A stretch of 64,000 bases of DNA from contig PHAL01000005.1 in assembly GCA_002840355.1 (NCBI GenBank), forward strand, positions 1-64,000. The letters are read 5' to 3'. Positions 52,101-61,649 of the stretch are shown one piece after another. Source of the DNA: Elusimicrobia bacterium HGW-Elusimicrobia-3 (GTDB lineage: Bacteria; Elusimicrobiota; Elusimicrobia; Elusimicrobiales; UBA9959). The notes beneath the pieces were generated by a model. It was not told the DNA's origin. It did no database searches and worked only from the letters and a program-made list of their open reading frames with translations. Position 1 is the first letter of the stretch. Each line of letters begins with the position of its first letter. A program made the translations under genes and the position numbers.

Positions 52101-55100
52101 CGCCCGAGACCGTCTGGCGCACGGCGCTGAAGGAGTTGGCGGCGCTGTCGTAGTCGCGGAACTGCGGCGTGCTGTTGCCGGCCTGGCCGTAGAGCAGGAC
52201 GCCGTCGCCAGCCTTATGAAGCGCGGCCAATATCAGCGTCTTCACCACCCCGAGGCTCACCCAGTCGGTGGAGGTACCGTTATTATGCTCGGCTCTCACC
52301 CTGGCGTAGTAATAAGTATCGCTGCTCAGGCCGCTGAACGTGGCCATCGGGCCGGCGGCCGGGGCCGTGGTCAGGATCACCTGGTTGGTCACCCCGTCGT
52401 TGAAATTCAGCGCCGTAGAGACCTGCACCGTGTACCTGGTCGAGACCAACGGGTTGGAGTTGGCCCCCCAGGCGAGAGTGAAACCGCTGTCCGTGACCGC
52501 GCCGAAGGGGCTGGCGGGAGCCGTCGGGGTATTGGCCAGCGTGGAAGTGGCCGGGTAAACCGCCCAGGGGCTCTCGTCCCCTGGCCCGCCGGCTTTCACG
52601 AACAGGTAATAAGTGCTGTTGAGCGCGAGACCGGTCAACTCGGCCGAAGTCCCGGCGGTGACGCTGGACGCGTAGACGGGCGACGGGGAGACGCCGGAAT
52701 TGACCGAAGCCGCCAGCGTGTAGCCGGTGGCGCCGGGCACCAGCGACCAGGACGCCGTTATCGAATAATCGGAGACCTGCGTTACCGGCAGCGGGACGGG
52801 CGCAGCGAGGCCCAGGGTGCGGGTGGAGCCCAGCTGCGCGTAGGCGCTGTATACGCCGTTGAGGTTCAGGGCGCGCACGCGGAAATAGTAGTCGCGGTTG
52901 GAGAGCAGGCCGGAGAAGGTGTAGGCCGCGCCGCCGGCCGGCGCCGTGGAGGCGGTCTGACCGGCCGCGCCGGCGTTGTAGTCCTGGGCCGTGGATACCT
53001 GCACCTGGTACACGGTGCCGGCCGGGTTGGCATTGGCGTTCCAGGCCGCGGTGAAACCGCCGGAAGTTACGGCGCTGAAAGTGGAGACGGCGCTCAGCGG
53101 GAGATTCGCCAGCGTGGCTGTGCCGGCCGGGGCGGTCCAGGCCGTCAGCTCGCCGTTCTGGTTGACGGCGGCCACGGCGAAATAACGGGTGGCGTTGGGC
53201 GTCAGCCCGGCGCTGCTCAGGTAGAGGTTGTAAGTATCGGAGCTGGTCACCACCGCCCCGGCGGGATTCAGCGGGTCCGCCGCGGTGGACACGCGCACGC
53301 GGTAGCGCGTGCCGGGATAGCGGTTGCCGTTGGCCGACCAGTTCACCTGTATGGCCGACGGCCCTACGCCGGTAAAGCCCGAGAAGACCGGCGGGTAGGC
53401 TACCAGCGTGGCCGTGCCGGCCGGCGCCGAGTAGGCGGTGGAGAGCCCGTTTACGCCCAGGGCAGCGGCCCTGAAATAATAGGTGGTGTCGGCCGCCAGG
53501 CCGGCGCTGCTCAGGAACAGGTTATAGGTCTCCGAGCTGGTCACTACCGCGGTACCGGGGCTCAGCGGGTCGGCCGCCGTGGAGACCAGCACGCGGTAGC
53601 GCGTGCCGGGGTTGCGGTTGCCGTTATGCGCCCAGTTGAACTGCAGGGCGTCCGCCCCCACGCCGGAGAAACCGGAGGAGACGGGGACATTGGCCGGGGT
53701 GGCCGTGGCCTGCACGGCGGTGTAGGCCGTCAGCACGCCGTCCTTGTTCACGCCGGCCGCGCGGAAGTAATATGTGGTGTCGGCCGCCAGCCCCGCCGTG
53801 GTCAGCGAGACATTGTAGGTATCGGAGGAACTGAAAGCCGCGGCGCCCGGCGCCAGCGGGTCCGCAGCCGTGGAGACCAGCACGCGGAACAGCGTGCCGG
53901 GATAAGCGTTGCCGTTGGCCGAGAAATCGAACCGCGCCGTGCCGGCCGCCACCCCGGCGAAGGAGGTGAACAGGGGCGGGGCCGCGAGCAGCGTGGCCCT
54001 GGGCTGGAAAGCGTACCAGTCTCCGGTGACATACTCCCCGTTGGCGCGGACGAACAGGTAATAGGTTTCGTCGGCGTCCAGGAGGGACACGTAAGCCTGA
54101 TTCCCGTCATTTATCGTTTCACTGGAGGAGACAATGGAGAGCGGCGGATTATCCGGCGACAAGGACGCGACCAGCATATAGCCGGTTGCCATGGACACCA
54201 CTTCCCAGGTGGCGGCCAGCGAACTGACATGCACGCCCGTTATCTCGCCCGAGGCGGGGCTGCCGATAGAACCGGGATCCAGCGTCCGCGCGCTGAAAGG
54301 CGGGTCGGACCAGGCCGAAGCTACGCCGTTACTGTTTACCGCCCTGGCCCTGAAATAGTAGTCGGTGCTGGGCGACAAGCCGGGGGTGCTCAGATGCAGG
54401 TTGTAGGTGTCAGTGGAGGAGACCGCGGCCCCGCCCGGCGCCAGCGGATCGGCGGCGGAAGAGGTCAGCACCCTGTAGAGCGTGCCGGGCTCGCGGTTGC
54501 CGGCGGCGGACCAGTTGAGTTGCATGAAATCAACCGTCACGCCGGTGGTGTAGAACCCGGACGGGACATTGGCCAGCGTGGAGGTGGCGGAGACGGCGGT
54601 CCAGGCCGTCAGCACGCCGTTCTTATTCACGCCGGCCGCCCTGTAGTAATAGGTAGTGTCGGCGGCCAGCGCGGTCCGCGCCAGCGAGAGGTTATAGGTG
54701 TCGGAAGAGGCCACCGCCGCCCCGCCGGGACTTAGCGGATCCGGCGCCGTGGAAGAGAGCACCCGGTACAGCGTGCCGGGATAAGCGTTGCCGTTGGCCG
54801 TGAAATTGAACTGCAGGGCGCTTTCCGCCACGCCGGTGAAGCCGGCCGGTATCGGCGGGAAACCAAGCAGGGTGGCCGTGCCGGCCGCGGCCGTGTAGGC
54901 CGTGGGCACGCCGTTCTTGTTCACGCCGGCCACCGAGAAATAGTAGGTGGTGTCGGCGGCCAGGCCCGCCGTGCTCAAGCTGGTATCGTAGGTCAGCGAG
55001 CTGACGGCCAGGGCCCCGCCCGGGTTCAGCGGGTCGGCCGCGGTGGACGAGACCACGCGGTACAGCGTGCCGGCCGCGTTGCCGTTAGCCGAGAAAGAGA

Positions 55101-58100
55101 AGCGCAGCGAGCCGGCCGCCACTTCTGAAAAACCGGTGAAGACCGGCGCGGCGCCCAGCAGGGTGGCCGTGCCGCGGGCGGAGGTATAAGCCGTGGCCGC
55201 CCCGTTATGGTTGAGGGCGGCCACGCGGAAATAGTAAGTGGTGTCGGCGGCCAGGCCTGCTGCGCTAAGCGAGAGGTCGTAGGTTTCGGCCAGGGCCACG
55301 GCGGCGCCGCCGGGGGCGGCCGGGTCCGGCGCCGTGGACGAGAGCACCCGGTACAGCGTGCCGGTCGGGTTGCCGCCCGAAGTCCAGTCCAGCCCCACCG
55401 CCGCCGCCGAGACCGCGGTGAAACTCCCGAAAGCCGGGGCATAGGCCAGCGTGGCCGTACCGGCGGCCGCCGTGTAGGCCGTGCTCACGCCGTTCTTGTT
55501 CACGCCGGCCACCCGGAAATAATAGGTGGTGTTCGCGGCCAGTCCGGAGGAAGCCAGATAGAGGTTATAGGTGTAGGAGGAAAGCGCCACCGCCCCGCCT
55601 GGGTTCAGCGGGTCCGGCGCGGTAGAAGAAACGACGCGGAACAGCGTGCCCGGATAACTGTTGCCGTTCGCCGACCAGTTGAACCGGATCGCGCCGGTAT
55701 CGATGGCGTCAAAAGAGGTGAAAAGCGGCGGCGCCGACAGCAGCGTGGCCGTGGCGGCCGCCGCCGTATAGGCCGTGGGCACGCCGCCATGGTTGAGGCC
55801 GGCCACCCGGAAATAATAGGTGGTGTCTCCGGCGAGCCCCGACGTGCTCAGGAAAGTATTATAGGTGAGCGAACTTACCGCCACCGCCCCGCCGGGACTC
55901 AACGGGTCCGGCGCCGTGGAGGAGACTACCCGGTACAGGGTGCCGGGGTCGGAGTTGCCGTTGGCCGCCCAGTCGAACAGCATGGAGCCAGCGGCCACGC
56001 TGCCGAAGCCGGAAGCGAGCGGGGCGAAGGCCAGGAGCGTGGCCGTGCCGGGGTGTACCTGCCAGGCGCCGGACACGCCGGGGGCGTTGCTCCTGACGTA
56101 AAGGTAGTATGTAGTGTTGGGTGAGAGCGTGGGCACGGAGAGGGTGGCCGACAGATTCCCGAGCGTGTCGCTGGAGGCGTAGACCGGCTCCGGCTCGGTC
56201 CCGAAATTTTCCGAAGCGGCCAGCGTGTAGCCGGTGGTCTCGCTGACCAGGGGCCAGGAGGCCGAAACCTGGCTGGCCGTGACGCCAGTCACCGAGAGCG
56301 AAGCCGGCCGGGCCGGGTACAATTTCTCCAGGATCTGCACCCAACTGTCGCCCTCCGCGCTGCCCGTCGGGCCGCCTACGGTAACGAAGACGCTCCGGTT
56401 GTTGGCTATGGTGGTGGCGTCGCCGTCGTCTATATACAGTCGCAGGGCCAGCCTGTCGCCGTTATTCAGGGCGGTGGGCACCGGCTCAACGGTCCAGGTC
56501 TGGGCGGCGTCCGCCACGGTCAGCTCGGTGCGCGGGATCAGCGCGGCGGCCACCGTGGACAGGATCACGCCGGAATTGTCCGTGCGGTAGAGCACCCCCG
56601 TGATAGTGGCGTTGGCCTGCACGGCGCTTTCGCGGGCCCGGATATTAAAAGTAACGCTGCTGACTATGGTCACGGCGTCGAGGGGCATGGAGTACCAGGT
56701 TTGCGGTGCCCCGCCGGCCGTTTTAGTGATCTGCAGGGCGCTGGTGGGCGGCGTCACGGGCCCCGAGAGCGTGTCCTTGGTGTAGGTCACCGCGGCCGCG
56801 CCGCGCAGCGCCGAGAGCCGCCGCTCTTCGCCGGTGTCGCCGGCCGGGTTGGCCGTGGAAATGTCGTCGAGCAGGTAGAGCTTGGTCACCACCTGCAGCG
56901 TGCGCTCAGACTGTGCCGCGCTGTAGGCGGTGGGCACGCCGTTCTTGTTCACCGCCGCCAGCCTGAAATAATAGCGGGTATTGGTGACCAGGCCGGAGGA
57001 AGAAAGGGACAGGTCGTAAGTGTCCTCGTAAGTGACCGCCGCCCCGCCGGGAGCCAGCGGGTCGGGCGCGGTAGAGACGGCCACCCGGTACCGGGTGCCG
57101 TCCGCGTTGCCGTTGGCGGTCCACAGCACCCGGATGGCATCCGTCTGTATGTCGCTGAAACCGGAGAACATCGGCGGATAGGCCGCCAGGGTAGCGGTGC
57201 CGGCCGCGGCCGTGTAGGCCGTCTCTACCCCGTCGCCGTTCACGGCGGCCACGCGGAAATAGTAGGTAGTGTCGGCGGCCAGGCCGGCGCTGCTGACATA
57301 GAGGCCGTAGGAAGCCAGCAGGGTCGCCGCCGCGGCGCCCGGGTTCAGCGGGTCCGGCGCCGCGGACACCGCCGCCCGGTACAGCGTGCCGGCCGGGTTG
57401 CCGTTGGCCGTCCAGTTGGCGCCGATGGCCGACGCCGTGATCCCGTCAAAATAGGAGAAGAGCGGCTGCCTGGCCAGCGTGCGCGCCCGCTGCGGCGCGG
57501 TATAGGCGGTAGGCTGGCCGTCGCGGGCCAGCGCGGCCACGACGAAATAATAGGCCCTGTCCACGGCCAGGCCGGAGGAGCTGAGATAGAGGTTGTAGGT
57601 ATCGGACGAGGTGACGGCCTCGGCCCCGGGGTTCAGCGGGTCCAGGGCCCGCGACACCAGTACGCGGTACAGCGTCCCGGCCGGGTTGCCGTTAGCGGCC
57701 CACATGAAATCCGCCGAGGAATCGGTGACGGCGCCGAAGCCGGGGAAGGACGGCGCCTGCGGCAGGGTGGGATTAGCCTGCGTAGCCGTCCAGGCGGTCA
57801 GCACCCCGTCGTTATTGAGCGCCGCGGCCCTGAAATAGTAAGTGGTGTTGGGCGCGAGGCCGGACGTGGAGAGCGAGAGGTTGTAGGTATCCGAGGAGGC
57901 CACCGGCGAGGCGCCGGGGCTAAGCGGGTCCGGGGCGACCGAGGAGAGTACCCGGTACAGAGTCCCGGCCGGATTGCCGTCGACCGCCCAGGCGAAGGTC
58001 ATGGCGTCGGTGCCGGTGCCGGAGAAGCCGGAGAATACCGGCTGGCCGGCCAGCGTGGAGGTGCCGCGGGAGGCCGTGTAAGCCGTGGTCACGCCGGCTT

Positions 58101-61059
58101 TGTTGATGCCGGCTATCCTGAAATAATAGGCGGTATTGGCCGCCAGCGAGGAGGAGGTCAGTGACAGGTTATAGGTATCCGACGAGACTACCGCCGCGCC
58201 GACGGGAGACAGCGGGTCCGGCGCGGTGGACGACAGCACCCGGTACAGCGTGCCGCCGGGATTCCCCCCGCCCGACCAGGACAGGCTCACCGCTCCGGCC
58301 GTAGGCGGGCCGAAAGAACCGAAGGCCGGGGCGTACTGCAGCAGCGTGGCGGCGGGATCGTATTTGCTCCAGGCGCTGACCACGCCGGCGCCGTTGGCGC
58401 GCACGAACAGGTAGTAGACCGTGTCCGGGGTCAGGCCCGGCAGTTGAGCGGAGGCCAGCGCGCCTACGGTGACGGAGGCAGCGAGGGCCGTAGGAGGGTC
58501 GTCGGGGTAGAGCGAGGCGGCCAGGGTGTAGCCGGTGGCGGCCCCCACGAGGGACCACGAGGCCGTTACGGAAGAGACATGCGGCGTCAGCGCGCCGGCC
58601 AGCGGGGCGGCCAGCGTGCCAGGCGCCAGCGTGGTGGTTGAAGCTATGGCCGACCAGGCCGTGACGATGCCGTTATTGTTGACCGCCCTCGCTCTGAAGA
58701 AATATTCGGTGCTGAAGGTCAGGCCCTCGGTGGAGAGATAAAGGTTATAGGTGTCGGAGCTGGTCACCGCCGCGCCAGCCGGCGCCAGCGGGTCCGCCGC
58801 CGTGGAGACCATCACACTGTAGAGAGTACCGGGACCGCCGGCGGCGTTCCACTCCAGGCGCGCCTTGTCGGTGGCGGTCTCGGTGAAGTTCAGGCCCGAG
58901 GGCACGGCCGCCAGGGTGGAAGTGCCGGCCCCGGCCGTATAGGCCGTCAGCGCCCCGTCCTTATTTACGCCGGCGGCGCTGAAATAATAGGTGGTGTTGG
59001 AGGCCAGGCCGCCGGCGGCCAGCGAGACGTTATAAGTATCCGAGGAGGACACCGCCGCCCCGTCCGGCAGCGGCGGTTCGGGTGCGGTGGAGTAGAGCAC
59101 CCGGTACAGCGTGCCGGGATAGGCGTTGCCGTTAGCCGAAAAATTGAACTGGAGCGAGGTTTCGGCCGCGCCGCTGAAACTGGCGAAGGCGGGAGCGTAG
59201 CTCAGCAGCGTGGCGCGGTCCGCCGGGGGCGTGTAGGCCGTCGCCACACCGTTGCGGTTGATCGCCGCCGCCCGGAAATAATAGCGGGTATCGGGAGCCA
59301 GCCCGGCTGAAGAGAGGAAAAGGTTATAGGTATCGGAAGAAGCCACCGGCGCCCCGGCGGGTGACAGCGGGTCGGGGGCGGTGGAGGAAAGCACCCGGTA
59401 CAGCGTGTCGGCAGGGTTCCCGTCCGTCCAGGCGAAGCGCATGGAAATATCCGTCTCCTCGCTGAAAACGGGATAGGAGGGCCCGGTAGCCAGAGTCGCG
59501 GTGGATACCGGAGAGAAGTAAGCCCCCTCCACCCCGTCGCCGTTAACGCCGGCGGCCCTGAAATAGTAAGTGGTATTGGACGCCAGGCCGGCGGTGCTGA
59601 AAGCGAGATTATAAGTCTCATGCTGGCTGACCGCCGCGCCGCCGGGAGACAGCGGGTCGGCCGCCGTGGAAACCAGCAGCCGGTACAGCGTGCCGGCCGG
59701 GTTGCCGCCTGAAGTCCAGGCGGCGGTCAGGCCGCTCTCGGAAATGTCCGAAAAGGGCGCGGCCGCCGGCATGCCCGCCAGCGTAAAGGTCGAAACTATG
59801 GGCGTATAGGCGGTATACGCTCCGCCGTGGTTTACGGCCGCCACGCGGAAGCGGTAGGCGGTATTGGCCGTCAGGCCGGCCGAAGAAAGAAAAGTGTTAT
59901 AGGTGAACGAGGAGGTGACCGGCGCGCCGAAAGGCGACAGCGGGTCGGCCGCGGTGGACATGACCACGTGGTACAGCGTGGCCGCGTGGTTGCCGTTGGC
60001 GGCCCAGTTGAACCGGGCGGTGTAGGAAGAGATATTAATGAAGTCGGTGAAGTACGGCGCGTAAGCCGGGGTCACCTGCACCGGGAAGGCCGACCAGGAG
60101 CTGGAGGCGCCGGGCCCGTTGGTGCGGACAAAGGGATAATAGGTGGTATTGGGGCTCAGCGCCGGGCTGTTGAGCAGGGCTGAATTTTCCGAAGTAGTAA
60201 AGGAGGCGTAAACGGGCGACGGGGCCGCCCCGGGATTCACGGAGGCGGCCAGCGTATAGCCGGTGGCGCCCTCCACCAGCGTCCAGGAAGCGGAGAACCC
60301 GGTCTGTGTCAGGCCGGTCACCGAGCCGATGACGGGCCGGGCCGGGGCCAAATTCTCGACCGTGCTGAACCAGCTGTCGCCGCTGGCGGCCGGGGTAGGG
60401 CCGTCTATTGTCGCGGTCACGGTACGGCCGGCGCCCATGGTGCCGACGTCGTCGATATATACCCGCAAGGCCAGCCTCTCGCCGTTTAGCAGCGCCGTGG
60501 GTACCGGGGTCATGGTCCAGGTGATCGGCCCAAGCGAAGTCCCCAGCTCGGAAGCCGGGGCGGCCACCGCGGAGATAACGGATTGCACCGCGCCCGAAGC
60601 GCTGACCCGCAGCAGCTCGGCGGCAAGGCCGGCGTTGGCCTGATTGTGGCTTTCCATGGCCCAGATATTGAAAGTAATGTTGCCGCTGATGGTGACGGCG
60701 TCGAGCGGGTCGGTATACCACGCTACAGCGGTGCCGCCCTCTATCTTCGTGAGCTGCGTGGCGGTAGTGGGGGGCGTGACAGGGCCCGCCACGGTGCTTT
60801 TAATATAGGTAGCCACGGTAGAACCGCGCAGGCGGTTCAGCCGCCGCTCATCGTCGCCGCCGGGATTTATCGAGGAGACCGTGTCGCTCAGGAATACGGT
60901 GCTGGCCGACCTGGCGACTACGGGGAATTGCGGCAGCAGGGCGGGCAGCAGCAGGAGCCCCAGCCAGGCGCGGCGCAGGCTTTTCAGGGCAAAAGGGAAG
61001 GCGCGCGCGATTCCGCCGCTTTTTTCACCTCCGTTATGACTTTCGCCCCGGGATATCAT
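49198..61059 (-). CDS. Giant FN3-repeat surface protein, frameshifted near its 3' end
   Basis: A 3953-residue reading frame, with a signal peptide (core RRAWLGLLLLPALLPQFP). Residues 50-240 and about 1370-1560 are two copies of a beta domain with INPGGDDERRLNRLRG and WYTDPLDAVTISGNITFNI. At least 24 fibronectin type III modules follow, usually ending SSDTYNLYLSSAGLAADTTYYF-like sequence (key part GLAADTTYYFRVAAVN). Then a beta-propeller-like region and two lamin-tail-like domains (LVLNEVYPSG, WLELYNNSQSTVPLTGW). The last 130 residues are out of frame; the true C-terminus is at 47436. Function is probably adhesion or surface scaffolding. Upstream is an Rrf2 regulator. Confidence 0.88.
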   Translation of the reverse strand: MISRGESHNGGEKSGGIARAFPFALKSLRRAWLGLLLLPALLPQFPVVARSASTVFLSDTVSSINPGGDDERRLNRLRGSTVATYIKSTVAGPVTPPTTATQLTKIEGGTAVAWYTDPLDAVTISGNITFNIWAMESHNQANAGLAAELLRVSASGAVQSVISAVAAPASELGTSLGPITWTMTPVPTALLNGERLALRVYIDDVGTMGAGRTVTATIDGPTPAASGDSWFSTVENLAPARPVIGSVTGLTQTGFSASWTLVEGATGYTLAASVNPGAAPSPVYASFTTSENSALLNSPALSPNTTYYPFVRTNGPGASSSWSAFPVQVTPAYAPYFTDFINISSYTARFNWAANGNHAATLYHVVMSTAADPLSPFGAPVTSSFTYNTFLSSAGLTANTAYRFRVAAVNHGGAYTAYTPIVSTFTLAGMPAAAPFSDISESGLTAAWTSGGNPAGTLYRLLVSTAADPLSPGGAAVSQHETYNLAFSTAGLASNTTYYFRAAGVNGDGVEGAYFSPVSTATLATGPSYPVFSEETDISMRFAWTDGNPADTLYRVLSSTAPDPLSPAGAPVASSDTYNLFLSSAGLAPDTRYYFRAAAINRNGVATAYTPPADRATLLSYAPAFASFSGAAETSLQFNFSANGNAYPGTLYRVLYSTAPEPPLPDGAAVSSSDTYNVSLAAGGLASNTTYYFSAAGVNKDGALTAYTAGAGTSTLAAVPSGLNFTETATDKARLEWNAAGGPGTLYSVMVSTAADPLAPAGAAVTSSDTYNLYLSTEGLTFSTEYFFRARAVNNNGIVTAWSAIASTTTLAPGTLAAPLAGALTPHVSSVTASWSLVGAATGYTLAASLYPDDPPTALAASVTVGALASAQLPGLTPDTVYYLFVRANGAGVVSAWSKYDPAATLLQYAPAFGSFGPPTAGAVSLSWSGGGNPGGTLYRVLSSTAPDPLSPVGAAVVSSDTYNLSLTSSSLAANTAYYFRIAGINKAGVTTAYTASRGTSTLAGQPVFSGFSGTGTDAMTFAWAVDGNPAGTLYRVLSSVAPDPLSPGASPVASSDTYNLSLSTSGLAPNTTYYFRAAALNNDGVLTAWTATQANPTLPQAPSFPGFGAVTDSSADFMWAANGNPAGTLYRVLVSRALDPLNPGAEAVTSSDTYNLYLSSSGLAVDRAYYFVVAALARDGQPTAYTAPQRARTLARQPLFSYFDGITASAIGANWTANGNPAGTLYRAAVSAAPDPLNPGAAAATLLASYGLYVSSAGLAADTTYYFRVAAVNGDGVETAYTAAAGTATLAAYPPMFSGFSDIQTDAIRVLWTANGNADGTRYRVAVSTAPDPLAPGGAAVTYEDTYDLSLSSSGLVTNTRYYFRLAAVNKNGVPTAYSAAQSERTLQVVTKLYLLDDISTANPAGDTGEERRLSALRGAAAVTYTKDTLSGPVTPPTSALQITKTAGGAPQTWYSMPLDAVTIVSSVTFNIRARESAVQANATITGVLYRTDNSGVILSTVAAALIPRTELTVADAAQTWTVEPVPTALNNGDRLALRLYIDDGDATTIANNRSVFVTVGGPTGSAEGDSWVQILEKLYPARPASLSVTGVTASQVSASWPLVSETTGYTLAASENFGTEPEPVYASSDTLGNLSATLSVPTLSPNTTYYLYVRSNAPGVSGAWQVHPGTATLLAFAPLASGFGSVAAGSMLFDWAANGNSDPGTLYRVVSSTAPDPLSPGGAVAVSSLTYNTFLSTSGLAGDTTYYFRVAGLNHGGVPTAYTAAAATATLLSAPPLFTSFDAIDTGAIRFNWSANGNSYPGTLFRVVSSTAPDPLNPGGAVALSSYTYNLYLASSGLAANTTYYFRVAGVNKNGVSTAYTAAAGTATLAYAPAFGSFTAVSAAAVGLDWTSGGNPTGTLYRVLSSTAPDPAAPGGAAVALAETYDLSLSAAGLAADTTYYFRVAALNHNGAATAYTSARGTATLLGAAPVFTGFSEVAAGSLRFSFSANGNAAGTLYRVVSSTAADPLNPGGALAVSSLTYDTSLSTAGLAADTTYYFSVAGVNKNGVPTAYTAAAGTATLLGFPPIPAGFTGVAESALQFNFTANGNAYPGTLYRVLSSTAPDPLSPGGAAVASSDTYNLSLARTALAADTTYYYRAAGVNKNGVLTAWTAVSATSTLANVPSGFYTTGVTVDFMQLNWSAAGNREPGTLYRVLTSSAADPLAPGGAAVSSTDTYNLHLSTPGLSPSTDYYFRARAVNSNGVASAWSDPPFSARTLDPGSIGSPASGEITGVHVSSLAATWEVVSMATGYMLVASLSPDNPPLSIVSSSETINDGNQAYVSLLDADETYYLFVRANGEYVTGDWYAFQPRATLLAAPPLFTSFAGVAAGTARFDFSANGNAYPGTLFRVLVSTAADPLAPGAAAFSSSDTYNVSLTTAGLAADTTYYFRAAGVNKDGVLTAYTAVQATATPANVPVSSGFSGVGADALQFNWAHNGNRNPGTRYRVLVSTAADPLSPGTAVVTSSETYNLFLSSAGLAADTTYYFRAAALGVNGLSTAYSAPAGTATLVAYPPVFSGFTGVGPSAIQVNWSANGNRYPGTRYRVRVSTAADPLNPAGAVVTSSDTYNLYLSSAGLTPNATRYFAVAAVNQNGELTAWTAPAGTATLANLPLSAVSTFSAVTSGGFTAAWNANANPAGTVYQVQVSTAQDYNAGAAGQTASTAPAGGAAYTFSGLLSNRDYYFRVRALNLNGVYSAYAQLGSTRTLGLAAPVPLPVTQVSDYSITASWSLVPGATGYTLAASVNSGVSPSPVYASSVTAGTSAELTGLALNSTYYLFVKAGGPGDESPWAVYPATSTLANTPTAPASPFGAVTDSGFTLAWGANSNPLVSTRYTVQVSTALNFNDGVTNQVILTTAPAAGPMATFSGLSSDTYYYARVRAEHNNGTSTDWVSLGVVKTLILAALHKAGDGVLLYGQAGNSTPQFRDYDSAANSFSAVRQTVSGAAGVLFTVRTNPLTTKQEAVAAYVKSGTLRVLCTDGANWYEEWTQSVGGADATRRFDIAFETNSGDVMVLYSRGVTGTGELGYRTKPGGAACGAANWTAPATLDPLRTAGAVHWVKMAPDRRADYDNIAAVWADSNSDLSAMVWNGAAWENEPAAALETSLETVAAAQDSESFAVETESLSGDVLVAWGHSAGADGVNGVRYATAAWNGGSPEHAWGGPVNAPAFLDDATNLDLAANPASDEMVFASIGNAGSDLQAGYWNGSAWTNTPNLDTTAQTPLAGTRLAAVAWISSGTATRSVIAYNDAAATNVGWYVGNGGVFTAQADFTPSPLFANPQRYYDLEQDPVNRDRLVLTLADSNADLFAKRLVMNAAAAFTWTNTEGGAALEPNLGSALAGGYSFVFWPAPPTTTFEQSAYRFFANTDTTDVGAPLAAQDVLAALPAAGAAFRLRALVNIGQVDLPVSGQSFKLQFAGQGDGTCAAPSNGSPAAWTDVTALTAIAFKNNAPADRATLTANAADPQHGVQASLNQVYAESSGFSNSVSGIARNRDGMWDLALQDNGMLPGAIYCLRLVKGDGVPLEYYPVYPRVVSPAALVLNEVYPSGASAAADWLELYNNSQSTVPLTGWRLDYVENTIALGGSASTLWTGQAGQYVNAMSTFLVSGLALDLNAAQGYHVRLLDASGGLTDQVQWPGPGALSPGQSFARVSDGHPDYFEIDPTPTPGYFNSVSTDPYTINEVAYGSLLSEFVELYSSATFSTVTLQGYALRNAASSAAGLVFRFNRKIYPLDYTALDGSSLSADALAYAAVFGAAGLADGGDFLALENSSGSTVNQVTWQSGSPRARRGRAQRRRFRRFPGRRLSHAGLAQQQRRPGRGQYALLPRPRRQPALPVAQFPAASGAGRGCLRRPRQQHRPVPLRRRGRPRLTAYLPPAGHGFRPGLAGAADNGTIRPAVLRPGRPGPCLRRLL
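49571..49585 (-). other. Frameshift joining the two parts of the giant gene
   Basis: Reading from 61059, sequence stays protein-like through NQVTWQSGSPR, then turns to an Arg-rich wrong-frame reading. One base removed near GGGCCC (49575-49580) restores AAEGAHSGVDSADFLAAG and the frame that continues to 47436. Possible causes are an assembly or read error in a GC-rich run, a real mutation, or recoding. The first is simplest. Confidence 0.75.
52240..60340 (-). repeat. Tandem FN3-coding nucleotide repeats
   Basis: Inside the giant gene, units of about 260-270 bp recur in tandem, each encoding one fibronectin type III module. Units in groups are interrupted by different domains (positions about 52750, 54170, 56180, 58440, 60230). 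The similarity between neighbours indicates repeated duplication and possible recombination. Confidence 0.8.
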
Positions 61060-61074
61060 AATTTATCTCTCGCT

Positions 61075-61515
61075 TTACTCCTCGGCGGCGCCGCCGCCGC
61101 AGGTCTGGACGCCGCGATTCTTGCAGCCTTTCTTGCGCTCTTCTTCCTTCATCATCTCTATGATGTCCTGCACGGTCAGCCCCACCAGCCAGTGGTTCAC
61201 CTCGGCGCGCAGCGTCTCATAAAGCCTGTTGGGCACCTGGGCCTTTTCGGCCTTGGGCGCGCCGTTCACGGTAAAGGCCTCCATCAGCTGCCAGACGCTG
61301 ATGCTGTCCAGGTCCTTGTGCAGGCGGTAGCCGCGGCCTTTCTGCGACTCCACGAAGCCGGCGTGCACCAGGGCCTGCAGCACCTTGTTGCAGTACGGCG
61401 CGGGCAGGCCCTGGAAGCGCGAGATCTCCGCCACCTGGTTCCAGCGGCCGCCGCCGTTCTGCCCGAGATAATGCAGGCAGGCCAGCCCGTATGCGAGAGT
61501 GCGGTTCATTCTCAT
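61075..61515 (-). CDS. Rrf2-family transcriptional regulator
   Basis: A 146-residue winged-helix protein. ALACLHYLG-like YGLACLHYLGQNGGG, EISRFQGLPAPYCNKVLQAL and LVHAGFVESQKGRGYRL are typical of Rrf2 regulators. The C-terminus has two cysteines (KKGCKNRGVQTCGGG), but the three-cysteine Fe-S motif of IscR/NsrR is absent. ATG 61515 or 61509 may be the start; neither has a strong ribosome site. It is 15 bp upstream of the giant gene, in the same direction. Confidence 0.87.
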   Translation of the reverse strand: MRMNRTLAYGLACLHYLGQNGGGRWNQVAEISRFQGLPAPYCNKVLQALVHAGFVESQKGRGYRLHKDLDSISVWQLMEAFTVNGAPKAEKAQVPNRLYETLRAEVNHWLVGLTVQDIIEMMKEEERKKGCKNRGVQTCGGGAAEE

Positions 61516-61575
61516 ATAGACACCATGCTGACTGAAATTTTATAAGCCGCGCCTGTTTCCCCGGCGAACAGCAGT

Positions 61576-61598
61576 CATTGGACAAGAAGTATCCAATG
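61576..61598. promoter_or_regulatory. Inverted repeat in the rrf2 leader
   Basis: CATTGGA (61576-61582) and TCCAATG (61592-61598) are perfect 7-bp arms separated by 9 bp. It lies between the promoter (61650-61677) and the rrf2 start, where a regulator bound to DNA could block transcription; a transcript hairpin is the other possibility. Confidence 0.5.
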
Positions 61599-61649
61599 GC
61601 TCCCGGCAAAAAAACGGCACCGAAAAGCATGCCGTCCATTCGCACTTAT

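Noticed and set aside
51460-54735. 1091-residue plus-strand reading frame
   Set aside because: Antisense of the FN3 array; Arg/Gly/Val-rich and repetitive because the coding strand is repetitive.
52240-60340. Regular repeats considered as a CRISPR array
   Set aside because: Units are about 265 bp, diverged and coding for FN3 modules; no short direct repeats with unique spacers exist here or elsewhere in the window.
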